A DNA stretch of 55,096 nucleotides from Terrilactibacillus laevilacticus (GCF_006517395.1 NZ_VDCY01000018.1:1-55096), one strand, 5' to 3'. Positions 7,938 through 19,424 are shown, numbered from the stretch's first letter. The notes: generated from the sequence alone by a model not told the origin. Program-made: numbers and translations.

Positions 7938-7943
7938 TTCACT

Positions 7944-8050
7944 TTAAGTGCGTGTTCAAAAAGGTGACAAGTCTTGCTACATGATAACCGGAAAAACAAG
8001 CGGGCGCCGAGATTCGTAGCTTATCATTTGTTGTCTTTTTGAACAACCTC
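7944..8050 (+). repeat. REP1 element, internally deleted (copy A)
   Basis: Both REP1 ends are present: left AGTGCGTGTTCAAAAAGGTG, right TTGTCTTTTTGAACAACCTC. Most of the roughly 180-bp middle found in copies B, D and E is missing. The segment ACCGGAAAAACAAGCGGGCG with CGCCGAGATTCGTA is retained. Confidence 0.88.
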
Positions 8051-8090
8051 ATAAAGTATAAGTGCGGGATTAGGCTTTTGTCTGCAACTT

Positions 8091-8120
8091 GTAGGTCCCG
8101 CAATCGGCAAGTTTTCTTTA
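8091..8120 (+). repeat. REP3 short repeat (copy 1)
   Basis: GTAGGTCCCGCAATCGGCAA then GTTTTCTTTA; 26 of 30 positions match 15723-15752. TGCGGGA at 8063-8069 pairs with TCCCGCA inside it. It lies about 130 bases before trmN6. Confidence 0.75.
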
Positions 8121-8252
8121 TAATGGTTATGTTAAATTTATATTGTTTTTTAGCCGTTTGTGTAAAAGCTAATGCTTTTAACCCAAAAATTTTTTATCAA
8201 AACGATCGATTAAGCATAACCACCCATTTGTTTGTTTAAAGGAATGAGAAAA

Positions 8253-8993
8253 TTGGTAGAACTTAAGCCAAATGAACGTATCGATGAGTTATTTAATACA
8301 CCTCTTAAAGTCATTCAATCAAAAGATTATTTTGCTTTTTCATTAGACGCCGTTTTGCTGGCTAATTTTGTCTATGTTCCTATCCAACGTGGGAAATTAA
8401 TCGATCTCTGTACCGGCAATGGTGCGATACCTTTTATTCTGTCGACACGTACTAAAGGAGAAATCACAGGGATAGAAATCCAGCAAGAGATTTATGATTT
8501 AGCTGAGAGAGGCAATAGGCTAAATGGTCTAGATCGCCAAATTAATTTTATCCGTGACAATATTAAGAACGCCACCCATCGATTTGGGCATCATCAGTAC
8601 GACGTTGTGACATGTAATCCGCCCTATTTTAAAAAAGAACAGGCAAGAGATCAAAATATCAATGAACATGTGGCTATAGCAAGACATGAAATTCATATTA
8701 CATTAGAAGACGTCATAACTATTTCAAGCTCTCTAGTCAAACAAAATGGTAAAGTGGCGTTGGTTCATCGTCCCGAACGTTTGGTCGAGATGATAACATT
8801 GATGAAGAAAGTTGATTTAGAACCAAAAAGATGTCAATTTGTCCATCCAAAACAAGGAAAACCAGCCAATATGGTACTAATCGAAGCCGCGTACAAAGGC
8901 AAACCTGGCTTGAAAGTTCTCCCCCCCATCCATGTTTATGACGAAAAAGGACATTATACGAAAGAGGTATGGCCATCTCATGAAAGAGTATAG
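8253..8993 (+). CDS. trmN6: tRNA1(Val) adenine-N6-methyltransferase-like (YabB)
   Basis: 246 residues, Rossmann SAM methyltransferase. DLCTGNGAIPFIL is motif I and CNPPYFK the catalytic NPPY of N6-adenine methylases; AIARHEIH is family-typical. By homology it modifies A37 of tRNA-Val, although the substrate in Gram-positives is inferred. TTG at 8253 follows AAAGGA by 9 bases and gives a family-like N-terminus; ATG at 8244 touches the Shine-Dalgarno. It overlaps yazA by 14 bases. Confidence 0.9.
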   Translation: MVELKPNERIDELFNTPLKVIQSKDYFAFSLDAVLLANFVYVPIQRGKLIDLCTGNGAIPFILSTRTKGEITGIEIQQEIYDLAERGNRLNGLDRQINFIRDNIKNATHRFGHHQYDVVTCNPPYFKKEQARDQNINEHVAIARHEIHITLEDVITISSSLVKQNGKVALVHRPERLVEMITLMKKVDLEPKRCQFVHPKQGKPANMVLIEAAYKGKPGLKVLPPIHVYDEKGHYTKEVWPSHERV

Positions 8994-9258
8994 CGTGTAT
9001 ATCTTAAAGTGTTCGGATGGAACACTATACACTGGATACACGACAAATATCGAAAAGCGTATTCACGTTCATGAAAGTGGCAAAGGTGCTAAATATACCC
9101 GAAGTCGATTACCTGTCCAGTTGGTTTATCAGGAAACCTTTACGACAAAATCAGAAGCTATGAAACGAGAATATGCCATTAAACAATTACCAAGGAAACA
9201 AAAAATAGATCTGATACGGGAAAGGGACGTTAATTATGTGGACGCAAGAAAGTTATAA
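8980..9258 (+). CDS. yazA: GIY-YIG domain protein YazA
   Basis: 92 residues, a single GIY-YIG nuclease-type domain of the YhbQ/YazA family. VYILKCSDGTLYTGYT holds the YI..YTG pair, and GKGAKYTRSRLPV holds the conserved Arg region. The biological substrate is unknown. It overlaps trmN6 upstream and rsmI downstream, so the three are one coupled unit. Confidence 0.92.
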   Translation: MKEYSVYILKCSDGTLYTGYTTNIEKRIHVHESGKGAKYTRSRLPVQLVYQETFTTKSEAMKREYAIKQLPRKQKIDLIRERDVNYVDARKL

Positions 9259-10114
9259 AAAAAACCAAGAAAAAGGAATATTGTATCTTGTCCCCACGCC
9301 CATAGGTAATTTAGAAGATATGACCATGCGAGCGATTAGGGTATTAAAGGAAGCCGATATTCTTGCCGCAGAAGACACAAGACAAACGATGAAATTATGT
9401 AATCACTTTGATATTCACACGCAGCTCGTTAGCTACCATGAGCATAATAAACAGACAAGTGGAGAGAAACTTATTCAAGCCCTGCAAGAAGGAAAATCAG
9501 TGGCTATTGTAACAGATGCTGGTACGCCAGCCATTTCAGACCCTGGATATGATTTAGTTGTCCGGTGTATTGAAAATAAAATCAATATTGTCCCGCTTCC
9601 GGGAGCCAATGCAGCCATTACGGCATTAATTGCATCAGGATTAGATACAGAACATTTTCTCTTTTATGGTTTTCTTCCAAGACAAAAGAAACAAAAACAA
9701 GAAGCTTTAGAATCTTTAAGTCATCTACCTTATAGCCTGATTTTTTACGAATCTCCTTATCGGGTAAAAGAAACTATAGAATCTTTACATCAAACTTTAG
9801 GGAACAGACGAGTGACATTAAGTAGAGAATTAACAAAAACATATGAAACGATGGTCCGAGGGACATTACAGGAGATTATTCAGGCCTTTTCAAAACTAAC
9901 AATTAAAGGAGAATACTGCTTAATTGTTGAAGGTGCATCAGATAATGAGCAGCCGAGTCAAACGTGGTGGGATGATCTCAATCTAAAGGAGCACTTGACG
10001 CATTATATCAAAGTCAAACAAATGTCGAGTAAGGATGCAATCAAAGTGGTTGCGAAAGAAAGAGGTATTCCGAAGCGGGAGGTCTATCAGTATTACATTG
10101 AAACTTTTAAATGA
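9236..10114 (+). CDS. rsmI: 16S rRNA 2'-O-ribose C1402 methyltransferase RsmI
   Basis: A 292-residue tetrapyrrole-methylase-fold enzyme. YLVPTPIGNLEDMTMRA and AAEDTRQT are hallmark RsmI sequences, and VTDAGTPAISDPG is the SAM loop. It methylates the decoding-centre C1402 with RsmH. It starts inside the last codons of yazA. Confidence 0.96.
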   Translation: MWTQESYKKNQEKGILYLVPTPIGNLEDMTMRAIRVLKEADILAAEDTRQTMKLCNHFDIHTQLVSYHEHNKQTSGEKLIQALQEGKSVAIVTDAGTPAISDPGYDLVVRCIENKINIVPLPGANAAITALIASGLDTEHFLFYGFLPRQKKQKQEALESLSHLPYSLIFYESPYRVKETIESLHQTLGNRRVTLSRELTKTYETMVRGTLQEIIQAFSKLTIKGEYCLIVEGASDNEQPSQTWWDDLNLKEHLTHYIKVKQMSSKDAIKVVAKERGIPKREVYQYYIETFK

Positions 10115-10175
10115 TTGGAAAATAAAGAGACAGAATAGACTAGCCAAAAACAACCTTTTGGAAAAAAGCCAAATA

Positions 10176-10212
10176 AAAAAACTGCCTTATTAGAATTTGG
10201 GGCAGTTTTTTA
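10176..10212. terminator. Bidirectional terminator between rsmI and abrB
   Basis: AAAAACTGCC and GGCAGTTTTTT form a stem with A and T runs on both sides, suitable for the converging rsmI (plus) and abrB (minus) transcripts. Confidence 0.88.
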
Positions 10213-10235
10213 TGTGCAGTATAGATTCTATTTCT

Positions 10236-10520
10236 CTATTGTTGTTGTTTTTGTAAGAATCCCTCGATTTCCTTAAGGACAATTTCAGCGCCTTCGCGGC
10301 TCAATACTAATTTACCACCGATGTTTAAGTTAGAATCAGAAACATCACCAGTAATTTGGCAAGTCATGCTAGGCTTGTACTTTTTAAGGATGATTTTATC
10401 ATCATCAACATAAATTTCGAGTGCATCTTTTTCAGCAATACCTAATGTTCTTCTTAGTTCAATCGGAATAACGACGCGACCAAGTTCGTCAACTTTTCTT
10501 ACAATACCTGTAGATTTCAT
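10236..10520 (-). CDS. abrB: Transition-state regulator AbrB
   Basis: A 94-residue DNA-binding regulator that represses stationary-phase and sporulation genes during growth. The N-terminal swapped-hairpin domain reads STGIVRKVDELGRVVIPIEL; Cys56 lies in CQITGD. AGGAACACG... gives a Shine-Dalgarno (GGGGAGGAACACG on the minus strand). The promoter carries Spo0A boxes. It is convergent with rsmI and divergent from metG, as in B. subtilis. Confidence 0.97.
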   Translation of the reverse strand: MKSTGIVRKVDELGRVVIPIELRRTLGIAEKDALEIYVDDDKIILKKYKPSMTCQITGDVSDSNLNIGGKLVLSREGAEIVLKEIEGFLQKQQQ

Positions 10521-10552
10521 GAATCGTGTTCCTCCCCATGTTTTTTCTCTTT

Positions 10553-10612
10553 CTGTATGTCATATTTCGACATATTTTTTTTAATAATACCAACGTTTTA
10601 CAATCACGTCAA
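10553..10612 (-). promoter_or_regulatory. abrB promoter with Spo0A boxes
   Basis: On the minus strand, TTGACG (10612-10607), a 17-base spacer and TATTAT (10589-10584) form a sigma-A promoter. Just past the expected start, TATGTCGAAATATGACATAC contains TGTCGAA plus a second half-match, arranged like the tandem 0A boxes downstream of the B. subtilis abrB promoter. Repression by Spo0A~P is inferred. Confidence 0.75.
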
Positions 10613-10689
10613 TGATTTTCTTTTCAATCTATTTTAACTCTACATTTAAATAAAGTCTATTTTTTTACTTCATTGTAAAATAATAGACT

Positions 10690-10977
10690 TTAAGATCGCG
10701 TTCAATAAGGTGACAAATGAAAAGGGTTATTGGCTAATTAGGCTGGCATCCTGCAAGAAACGCCAGTACTAGCCCGTCCTGGGCGTCGGAGGAGAAGTCG
10801 CGGCGCAGTTTTCTTTGGACCGGCATTCCTCGCGTAGTGGTAGCTTCAGGCGCCAACCACAGGACGTGAGCGATTTTAGCTAGAAATTCTCTTGAATCCC
10901 GCTACATGAGGACCGGAAAAAACGAGTGGGCGCCGAGATTCGCAAGTTATCATTTGGTGACTTTTTCAAGCAACCTC
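10690..10977 (+). repeat. REP1 element, full length (copy B)
   Basis: About 288 bp. The left end is TTCAATAAGGTGACAAATGA; the right end is TCATTTGGTGACTTTTTCAA, which is an imperfect inverted repeat of the left. The middle contains CTGGC..GCCAG, GCCC-GTCCT-GGGC and CACAGGACGTG hairpins. It has no coding frame. It sits between the abrB and metG promoters. Confidence 0.9.
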
Positions 10978-11044
10978 TTTAATAGAATGGCACTTTTTAT
11001 CTAATAGTCCTTGTTGTCACCTGAGACTGAACCCTTGTCATTCT

Positions 11045-11073
11045 TGACATTCGCCATAGCGATTAGTATAGTT
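11045..11073 (+). promoter_or_regulatory. Sigma-A promoter of metG
   Basis: TTGACA, 17 bases, TATAGT. About 60 bases before the metG start; no T-box or S-box leader is seen. Confidence 0.75.
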
Positions 11074-11132
11074 TTTTTGAAAGAGACGGAACGCTCATCT
11101 GCCTCAAGTAGTAAAATAATGAGGAGGTTTAA

Positions 11133-13139
<2,007 letters not shown>

Positions 13140-13153
13140 TAAGTTAAAGGTTT

Positions 13154-13206
13154 AAAGGAATTATCTATTGTTAACAATGGTTAACAATAGGTGGTTCCTT
13201 TTTTTT
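13154..13206 (+). terminator. Terminator after metG
   Basis: A long imperfect stem: AAGGAATTATCTATTGTTAAC pairs with GTTAACAATAGGTGGTTCCTT around a four-base loop, then a T run. Confidence 0.92.
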
Positions 13207-13231
13207 GATTCTAAAAAATGAAAGAAAATAG

Positions 13232-13240
13232 TTATCCACA
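13232..13240 (+). promoter_or_regulatory. Consensus DnaA box
   Basis: TTATCCACA is a perfect 9-mer DnaA box. Only one is seen here, between the metG terminator and tatD. The rest of 13207-13510 shows no gene and no promoter I would defend. Confidence 0.5.
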
Positions 13241-13510
13241 GATGGCCAAAAAGGAGTGTCGAAAGTGGAAATAAAAGTGAAATTAACGTCAGAAACGCCC
13301 GATTGTTACAGACTCGTAATATACATGACATGTTAATGTTGCTTGTGAAATGTGATCTTATGATAAACTAACGAAGGATTTGAGAAGGTCTTTCTCTTGT
13401 TTTTAAATAAGATGAAGATCAATCTTAAATTCTAAAATTGACAATATGGTATTCAGACGAGTCGCTATCTTTTACGATGGCAGCAATGAGATAAAAAGGG
13501 TGGTGATGAG

Positions 13511-14275
13511 GTGCTTTTCGATACGCATACACATCTTAATATTCCTGATTTTAAAGAGGACTATGAAGATGTCTTGTTGAGGGCTGAAGAAGCAGGTGTT
13601 ACCAAAATGCTTATTGTTGGTTTTGATCGTCCAACAATTACCGAAGCCATAAGAATGATTCAAACAGATTCAAGATTTTATGGTGCAGTAGGTTGGCATC
13701 CAGTCGATGCAATCGATATGACTGAAGAGGATCTTCTTTGGATAGAAGAACTTTTGCATCAACCCAAAGTGGTAGCTCTTGGAGAGATTGGTCTAGATTA
13801 CCACTGGGACAAGTCACCTCAGGATATCCAGAAACAGGTATTCAGGAAACAAATCCAGCTAGCTAGAAAATGCCAAGTGCCGATTATCATACATAATCGT
13901 GAAGCAACGGAAGACATCGTTGCGATTTTAAAAGAAGAACATGCAGAAGACATTGGAGGCATCATGCATTGCTATAGTGATAATTGGGATTATGCAAAAC
14001 AATGCCTCGATATGAATTTCTATATTAGTTTCGGTGGACCCGTAACTTTTAAAAATGCACCATTGCAAAGAGAAGTTGCTGCAAAGGTCCCTATTAATAG
14101 ATTGCTTATCGAAACAGATTGTCCCTATTTGAGTCCACACCCTTATAGAGGCAAAAGGAATGAACCAGCAAGGGTAAAACTTGTTGCGGAAAAAATAGCT
14201 GAGTTACGCCATATCACCTACGAAGAACTTGCAAATGCAACGATGGAAAATGCTCTACGGCTATTTAAAATTTAA
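13511..14275 (+). CDS. tatD: TatD family metal-dependent deoxyribonuclease
   Basis: 254 residues, TIM-barrel hydrolase (YabD). Metal ligands are visible in FDTHTHLN (6, 8), GEIGLDYH, IIHNREA, MHCYSD and IETDCPYL. The family has 3'-5' exonuclease or DNase activity on nucleic acids. The GTG start follows AAAGGGTGGTG. Confidence 0.95.
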   Translation: MLFDTHTHLNIPDFKEDYEDVLLRAEEAGVTKMLIVGFDRPTITEAIRMIQTDSRFYGAVGWHPVDAIDMTEEDLLWIEELLHQPKVVALGEIGLDYHWDKSPQDIQKQVFRKQIQLARKCQVPIIIHNREATEDIVAILKEEHAEDIGGIMHCYSDNWDYAKQCLDMNFYISFGGPVTFKNAPLQREVAAKVPINRLLIETDCPYLSPHPYRGKRNEPARVKLVAEKIAELRHITYEELANATMENALRLFKI

Positions 14276-14409
14276 TTCAATTTAATTCTTATTAATAGAT
14301 ATAAAAACATGATTCTTTCCCCTACGATCAACATTAAAGCCGTAAGTTAGATAGAGAAAACTTGAAAAACTAATGGCATCACTCGTTTGAACGATAAAGG
14401 AGAAATCGA

Positions 14410-15570
14410 ATGCGAATATACATGAAAAGTCTTTTATTAAAGAGAAAGAAGACCATCATGATCATGACTTCTGTATTTTTATTGACCTTTGTAGCTTATA
14501 CTGCTTATGCATCTTCAAAAGTCACGGTTGTTTTTGTTAAAGATGGTCGGGAACAGAAGGTTGAAACACATACGAATAATGTTCGTTCTTTTTTGAAAGA
14601 ACAAGGAGTCAAGCTTGACGATCACGATGAGATGTCACCAGGACCCAATACATATTTAAAAGAAAATATGAAAATTACTTGGACTCCTGCTCATCAAATC
14701 ACTCTAGAAATCAATGATCAACAAGAAACCATCTGGACAACTGCCAAGACCATTCATAACTTTTTTAATCTGCAGCACATCGATGTTAAATCACACGACG
14801 TTGTGTCTCCATCATTAAATGAAAAAATTACAGATCATATGACGGTACACTATGAACCTGCTAATCTAGTAAATCTTAAAGATGGTCAAGAAGCACAACG
14901 TTCAATTTGGACAACAGCTAAGACGGTCGAGGAATTTTTACGGGAACAACACGTGAATGTAAGTAAAGAGGATCGTATCGATCCAGGAATGGATGAACTT
15001 ATCGCCTCCAATCTCACCGTTTCAGTGGTACATGTTAAAAAAGTTAATAAACAAGAAGAAAAAGTTTTACCTTTTCAAACAAAAACAAAAGAAAGTCCCG
15101 ATCTACGTAAAGGTGAAATAAAGGTGCTAAAGCCAGGAGAAAAAGGGAAAGTTCATCAAACTTATAAAATAACCTATGAGAATGACAAGCAAGTATCTAA
15201 GGAATTAATAAAAACAGAAGAAATCAGTCAGCCGAAAGATCGTGTCATTATTGTTGGCACAAAAACAAAAGCATCTGCTACAAGAACGGTTACGGTCACT
15301 AGTACAGCCTATACAGCCGATTGCAAAGGATGTTCAGGTTATACTAAGATGGGACTTAATTTAAAATCGAATCCCGGAAAGAAAGTCATTGCGGTTGATC
15401 CTAAAATCATTCCACTTGGAACAAAGGTCTACGTTGAAGGTTACGGTTATGCTATAGCAGGTGATACAGGTGGAGCCATTGATGGACATAAAATTGACAT
15501 CTTTTTCCCATCTAAACATCAAGCAAATAACTGGGGTAGAAAAAAAGTGAATGTGACCGTTTATAGATAA
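14410..15570 (+). CDS. yabE: Cell-wall protein YabE with DUF348, G5 and 3D domains
   Basis: 386 residues. A basic N-terminus and membrane anchor/signal (about 13-35) are followed by three DUF348 repeats (starting near 38, 95 and 150), a G5 domain (about 210-280) and a C-terminal 3D domain (about 295-386). The 3D domain has aspartates in DPKIIPLGT, AGDTGG and DGHKIDIFFPS and resembles the lytic transglycosylase MltA/Rpf fold. It probably remodels peptidoglycan outside the membrane, in the manner of resuscitation-promoting factors. An ATG at 14425 is a second possible start. Confidence 0.9.
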   Translation: MRIYMKSLLLKRKKTIMIMTSVFLLTFVAYTAYASSKVTVVFVKDGREQKVETHTNNVRSFLKEQGVKLDDHDEMSPGPNTYLKENMKITWTPAHQITLEINDQQETIWTTAKTIHNFFNLQHIDVKSHDVVSPSLNEKITDHMTVHYEPANLVNLKDGQEAQRSIWTTAKTVEEFLREQHVNVSKEDRIDPGMDELIASNLTVSVVHVKKVNKQEEKVLPFQTKTKESPDLRKGEIKVLKPGEKGKVHQTYKITYENDKQVSKELIKTEEISQPKDRVIIVGTKTKASATRTVTVTSTAYTADCKGCSGYTKMGLNLKSNPGKKVIAVDPKIIPLGTKVYVEGYGYAIAGDTGGAIDGHKIDIFFPSKHQANNWGRKKVNVTVYR

Positions 15571-15572
15571 TA

Positions 15573-15624
15573 GATAAAGTGAAACTTCCATCAGTGGGAG
15601 TTTTACTAGCCGTTAAGGCGGGAT
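15573..15624 (-). repeat. REP2 element, short form (copy b)
   Basis: Reverse complement of both REP2 ends joined directly: GTGAAACTTCCATCAGTGGG then AGTTTTACTAGCCGTTAAGG and CGGGATAAA. The ~165-bp inner part of copies a and e is absent. It begins 3 bases after the yabE stop. Confidence 0.88.
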
Positions 15625-15659
15625 AAATTTATAATAATAGAATATGAATGTCTATGTGA

Positions 15660-15692
15660 AAGAAGTACAGGAAACAAACTGTACTTCTTTTT
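15660..15692 (+). terminator. Terminator after yabE
   Basis: GAAGTACAG and CTGTACTTC form a perfect 9-bp stem with an AT-rich loop, followed by seven T. Confidence 0.95.
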
Positions 15693-15722
15693 TACTGCAA
15701 CTAGGCCACTGTTCTCGCGCGT

Positions 15723-15752
15723 TATAGGCCCTGCAATCTGCAAGTTTTCTTT
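15723..15752 (+). repeat. REP3 short repeat (copy 2)
   Basis: ATAGGCCCTGCAATCTGCAA then GTTTTCTTTA, matching 8091-8120. About 130 bases before rnmV. The rest of 15571-15879 has no gene. Confidence 0.75.
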
Positions 15753-15879
15753 AAGTTATTTTTAGTGGGATCGTACCTTTTGAAATTGATTTGGGGCTAC
15801 CTGATGTTTTCTTTACTTTTACTTATAAAACGAAGTAAGATGGAATAAGGTTTTATTATTGTAGGAATAAGGAGAATTA

Positions 15880-17308
<1,429 letters not shown>

Positions 17309-17313
17309 ATTTC

Positions 17314-17480
17314 TTTTAAGTGCGTGTTCAAAACTGATGACAAATTAGAAGGGTTACTGGCTAAGTACGCTGGCATCCTGCAAGAAACGCCACTACTAGC
17401 CCGTCCTGGGTGTCGGAAGGCTAAGAGCGGCGCTGTTTTCTTTGGACTGGAAAAACAAGTGGGCGCCGAAATTCCTGGCT
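17314..17480 (+). repeat. REP1 element lacking its right end (copy C)
   Basis: The left end AGTGCGTGTTCAAAACTGATG and the inner hairpin region (CATCCTGCAAGAAACGCC; GCCCGTCCTGGGT) are present. The element is internally shortened, then breaks off after GGGCGCCGAAATTCCTGGC, without the right inverted repeat. Confidence 0.85.
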
Positions 17481-17481
17481 T

Positions 17482-17529
17482 AAGCTTTCTATCTATGAGC
17501 TATCCCTTGCTACGATAGAAGGCTTTTTG
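17482..17529 (+). terminator. Terminator after rsmA, abutting REP1 copy C
   Basis: GCTTTCTATC and GATAGAAGGC pair across a ~25-base loop and are followed by five T. It directly joins the truncated REP1. Confidence 0.8.
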
Positions 17530-17645
17530 TCATTATGGACAGTTTTTTCTCTCAACTACGATTCAAAATAGGTCATAAAGACGGTTTCTCACGCATAAAT
17601 TAAACTTAGGTTGTTTAATGGGTTGTAAGTGTGAGGAGGACGGAC

Positions 17646-18509
17646 ATGACGATTAATATTGGTGATTTAGTTTCGAGATTGTCCTATAACGGTGACGTGT
17701 GCTTTCGAGTTGTTACCATTGATAAAGAAACAGAAATAGCCGAATTGATAGGTGAAGATTTAAGGCTTTGTGCAGATTCGCCACTCCATGATTTAATGCT
17801 TGTAACGGAAGAAAAAAGACATGAATATGAAAAGCAAACACAGGATTTAGAAAGTCAATCCACTAAACTTTTTAGACAAGATTACCAAAAGTTAAAATTA
17901 AAGCGAGAATACACGGCAACAAATGGATATCGTTCAGGTACTTCGTATTTTGAGATGCCAGGCCGCGTCCTTCATATCGATGGGGATCCCCATTATTTAA
18001 AAAAATGCCTTCGCGTTTACGAGAAATTGGGCGTTCCGGTTTTAGGAAAATACATGCCTGAAGAGCAAATGCCCGAAAATGTACCTCAGCTTGTCCGTCA
18101 AATTAGACCAGATATACTGGTATTGACAGGCCACGATGCCTACATGAAAAACAAAGGATCAGAAGACAACATAAAAGCTTATCGTCATTCAGGACATTTT
18201 GTTAGGACAGTTAAGGAAGTCCGCTATATGACACCTAATCTTGATCAGTTGATTATTTTTGCAGGCGCTTGTCAATCCCATTTTGAAATGCTTATTCGTT
18301 CTGGAGCCAATTTTGCGAGTTCTCCTACTCGTGTGAATATTCATGCTCTTGATCCAGTATATCTTGTTTCTAAGATAAGTTTTACCTCATTTATGGATCG
18401 TATCAATGTGTGGGATGTACTAAGAAATACACTTGCAGGAACAGATGGACTTGGAGGTGTGGAAAGTCGTGGCATGCTAAGAACAGGTTTGCCGTATCAA
18501 TTACCTTAA
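17646..18509 (+). CDS. yabG: Sporulation-specific protease YabG
   Basis: 287 residues, peptidase family U57, which processes spore coat proteins in the mother cell. The middle and C-terminal blocks LVLTGHDAYMKNKG, FAGACQSHFEMLIRSGANFASSP and NIHALDPVY are highly conserved; Cys and His in the GACQSH segment are candidate catalytic residues. ATG at 17646 follows GAGGAGGA by 5-6 bases and is preferred over an upstream in-frame start. Confidence 0.96.
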   Translation: MTINIGDLVSRLSYNGDVCFRVVTIDKETEIAELIGEDLRLCADSPLHDLMLVTEEKRHEYEKQTQDLESQSTKLFRQDYQKLKLKREYTATNGYRSGTSYFEMPGRVLHIDGDPHYLKKCLRVYEKLGVPVLGKYMPEEQMPENVPQLVRQIRPDILVLTGHDAYMKNKGSEDNIKAYRHSGHFVRTVKEVRYMTPNLDQLIIFAGACQSHFEMLIRSGANFASSPTRVNIHALDPVYLVSKISFTSFMDRINVWDVLRNTLAGTDGLGGVESRGMLRTGLPYQLP

Positions 18510-18613
18510 AGGTACATAATTTTGTATTTTATTGCAGATGATACAAGTAATAGGATGTAAAAGACATTGACAGAAGGATGATTTACTTGATATAATTCAC
18601 TTTTTGTTCATAT

Positions 18614-18643
18614 TTGACACATCCGCTCGAATAGTGGTATAAT
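18614..18643 (+). promoter_or_regulatory. Strong sigma-A promoter of veg
   Basis: TTGACA, 18 bases, TATAAT, with an extended -10 TGG. Both hexamers are perfect consensus, as expected from the very strong veg promoter known in B. subtilis. Confidence 0.92.
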
Positions 18644-18668
18644 CATGTTAAGTGAGGTGGATTCACGA

Positions 18669-18923
18669 ATGGGAAAAACCATTAATGATATCAAATGCGC
18701 TTTAGATGAACGAGTCGGTAAACGATTAGCTTTAAAGGCTAATGGAGGCAGACGGAAAACCATACAACGCGTTGGTGTTCTAGAAGAAACCTATCCATCT
18801 GTATTTATTGTGAAATTGGATGAAGATACGAACGCTTATGAACGTGTATCATATAGCTATACAGATGTTTTAACAGAATCAGTCGAAATTACTTTTCTAG
18901 AAGAAATAGCGAGCGGGCAGTAA
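18669..18923 (+). CDS. veg: Veg protein
   Basis: 84 residues, DUF1021/Veg family: [21 protein letters not shown] is the conserved core, an SH3-like small barrel. In B. subtilis Veg stimulates biofilm formation and affects spore outgrowth; the biochemical role is unclear. The start MGKTINDIK fits the family; a longer frame from 18645 would overlap the promoter's transcript start and Shine-Dalgarno. Confidence 0.95.
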   Translation: MGKTINDIKCALDERVGKRLALKANGGRRKTIQRVGVLEETYPSVFIVKLDEDTNAYERVSYSYTDVLTESVEITFLEEIASGQ

Positions 18924-18949
18924 GACACTTTTGTCTAACTGCTTTTTTG
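18915..18949 (+). terminator. Terminator at the end of veg
   Basis: GCAGTAAGACA-CTTT-TGTCTAACTGC followed by six T; its 5' arm overlaps the veg stop codon. The following 18950-19180 holds no gene that I can see. Confidence 0.93.
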
Positions 18950-19203
18950 TTTGCTTTTTTTTATTATAATGGGTGATGTTCTAAAGATCAAGATGATATC
19001 AATAATTAAGACATACATAAGTCATGATTTAAGATCGCGTTATTCGTTAAACTAAAATGAAGAATGACTTGTCACGGCCCGAAACAAAATAAATCAATCA
19101 CAATAGACTAAAATATTAAAGACTTAGGTTAACTGAATAATGACGAGTATGTAAACAAACAATATAAAAGCTTAATCACATTTATATAAGGGGGTTTTAG
19201 ATC

Positions 19204-19383
19204 TTGTCTAGACGTCGTGGCATCATGTCTGAAGAGTTCAAAGTGGAACTTGCGAAAGAACTTGGTTTCTATGACACTGTTCAACAAGAAGGATGGGGCG
19301 GTATTCGTGCACGCGATGCCGGTAATATGGTGAAAAGAGCCATCGAAATTGCTGAAAGACAGATGAAACAGGATCAACAATAA
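19204..19383 (+). CDS. sspF: Small acid-soluble spore protein SspF (alpha/beta-type)
   Basis: 59 residues from a TTG start: [20 protein letters not shown], then [25 protein letters not shown]. This matches the alpha/beta SASP signature (the GxIxAxxAGNMVKxxI region) and SspF's RRRG N-terminus. It binds spore DNA or acts in the forespore. AAGGGGG lies 9 bases before TTG. An internal ATG (codon 8) would delete the conserved RRRG. It sits between veg and ispE as in B. subtilis. Confidence 0.93.
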   Translation: MSRRRGIMSEEFKVELAKELGFYDTVQQEGWGGIRARDAGNMVKRAIEIAERQMKQDQQ

Positions 19384-19394
19384 TGTGATTAAGT

Positions 19395-19424
19395 AGCCCG
19401 AAGCATCCATTGCTTCGGGCTTTA
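19395..19424 (+). terminator. Terminator after sspF
   Basis: AGCCCGAAGCA-TCCA-TGCTTCGGGCT with a short T-rich tail; a perfect 11-bp stem. Confidence 0.95.

Noticed and set aside
19027-19042. TTTAAGATCGCGTT identical to the left edge of REP1 copy B
   Set aside because: Only about 13 bases match and nothing of the element follows; too short to call a REP1 remnant.
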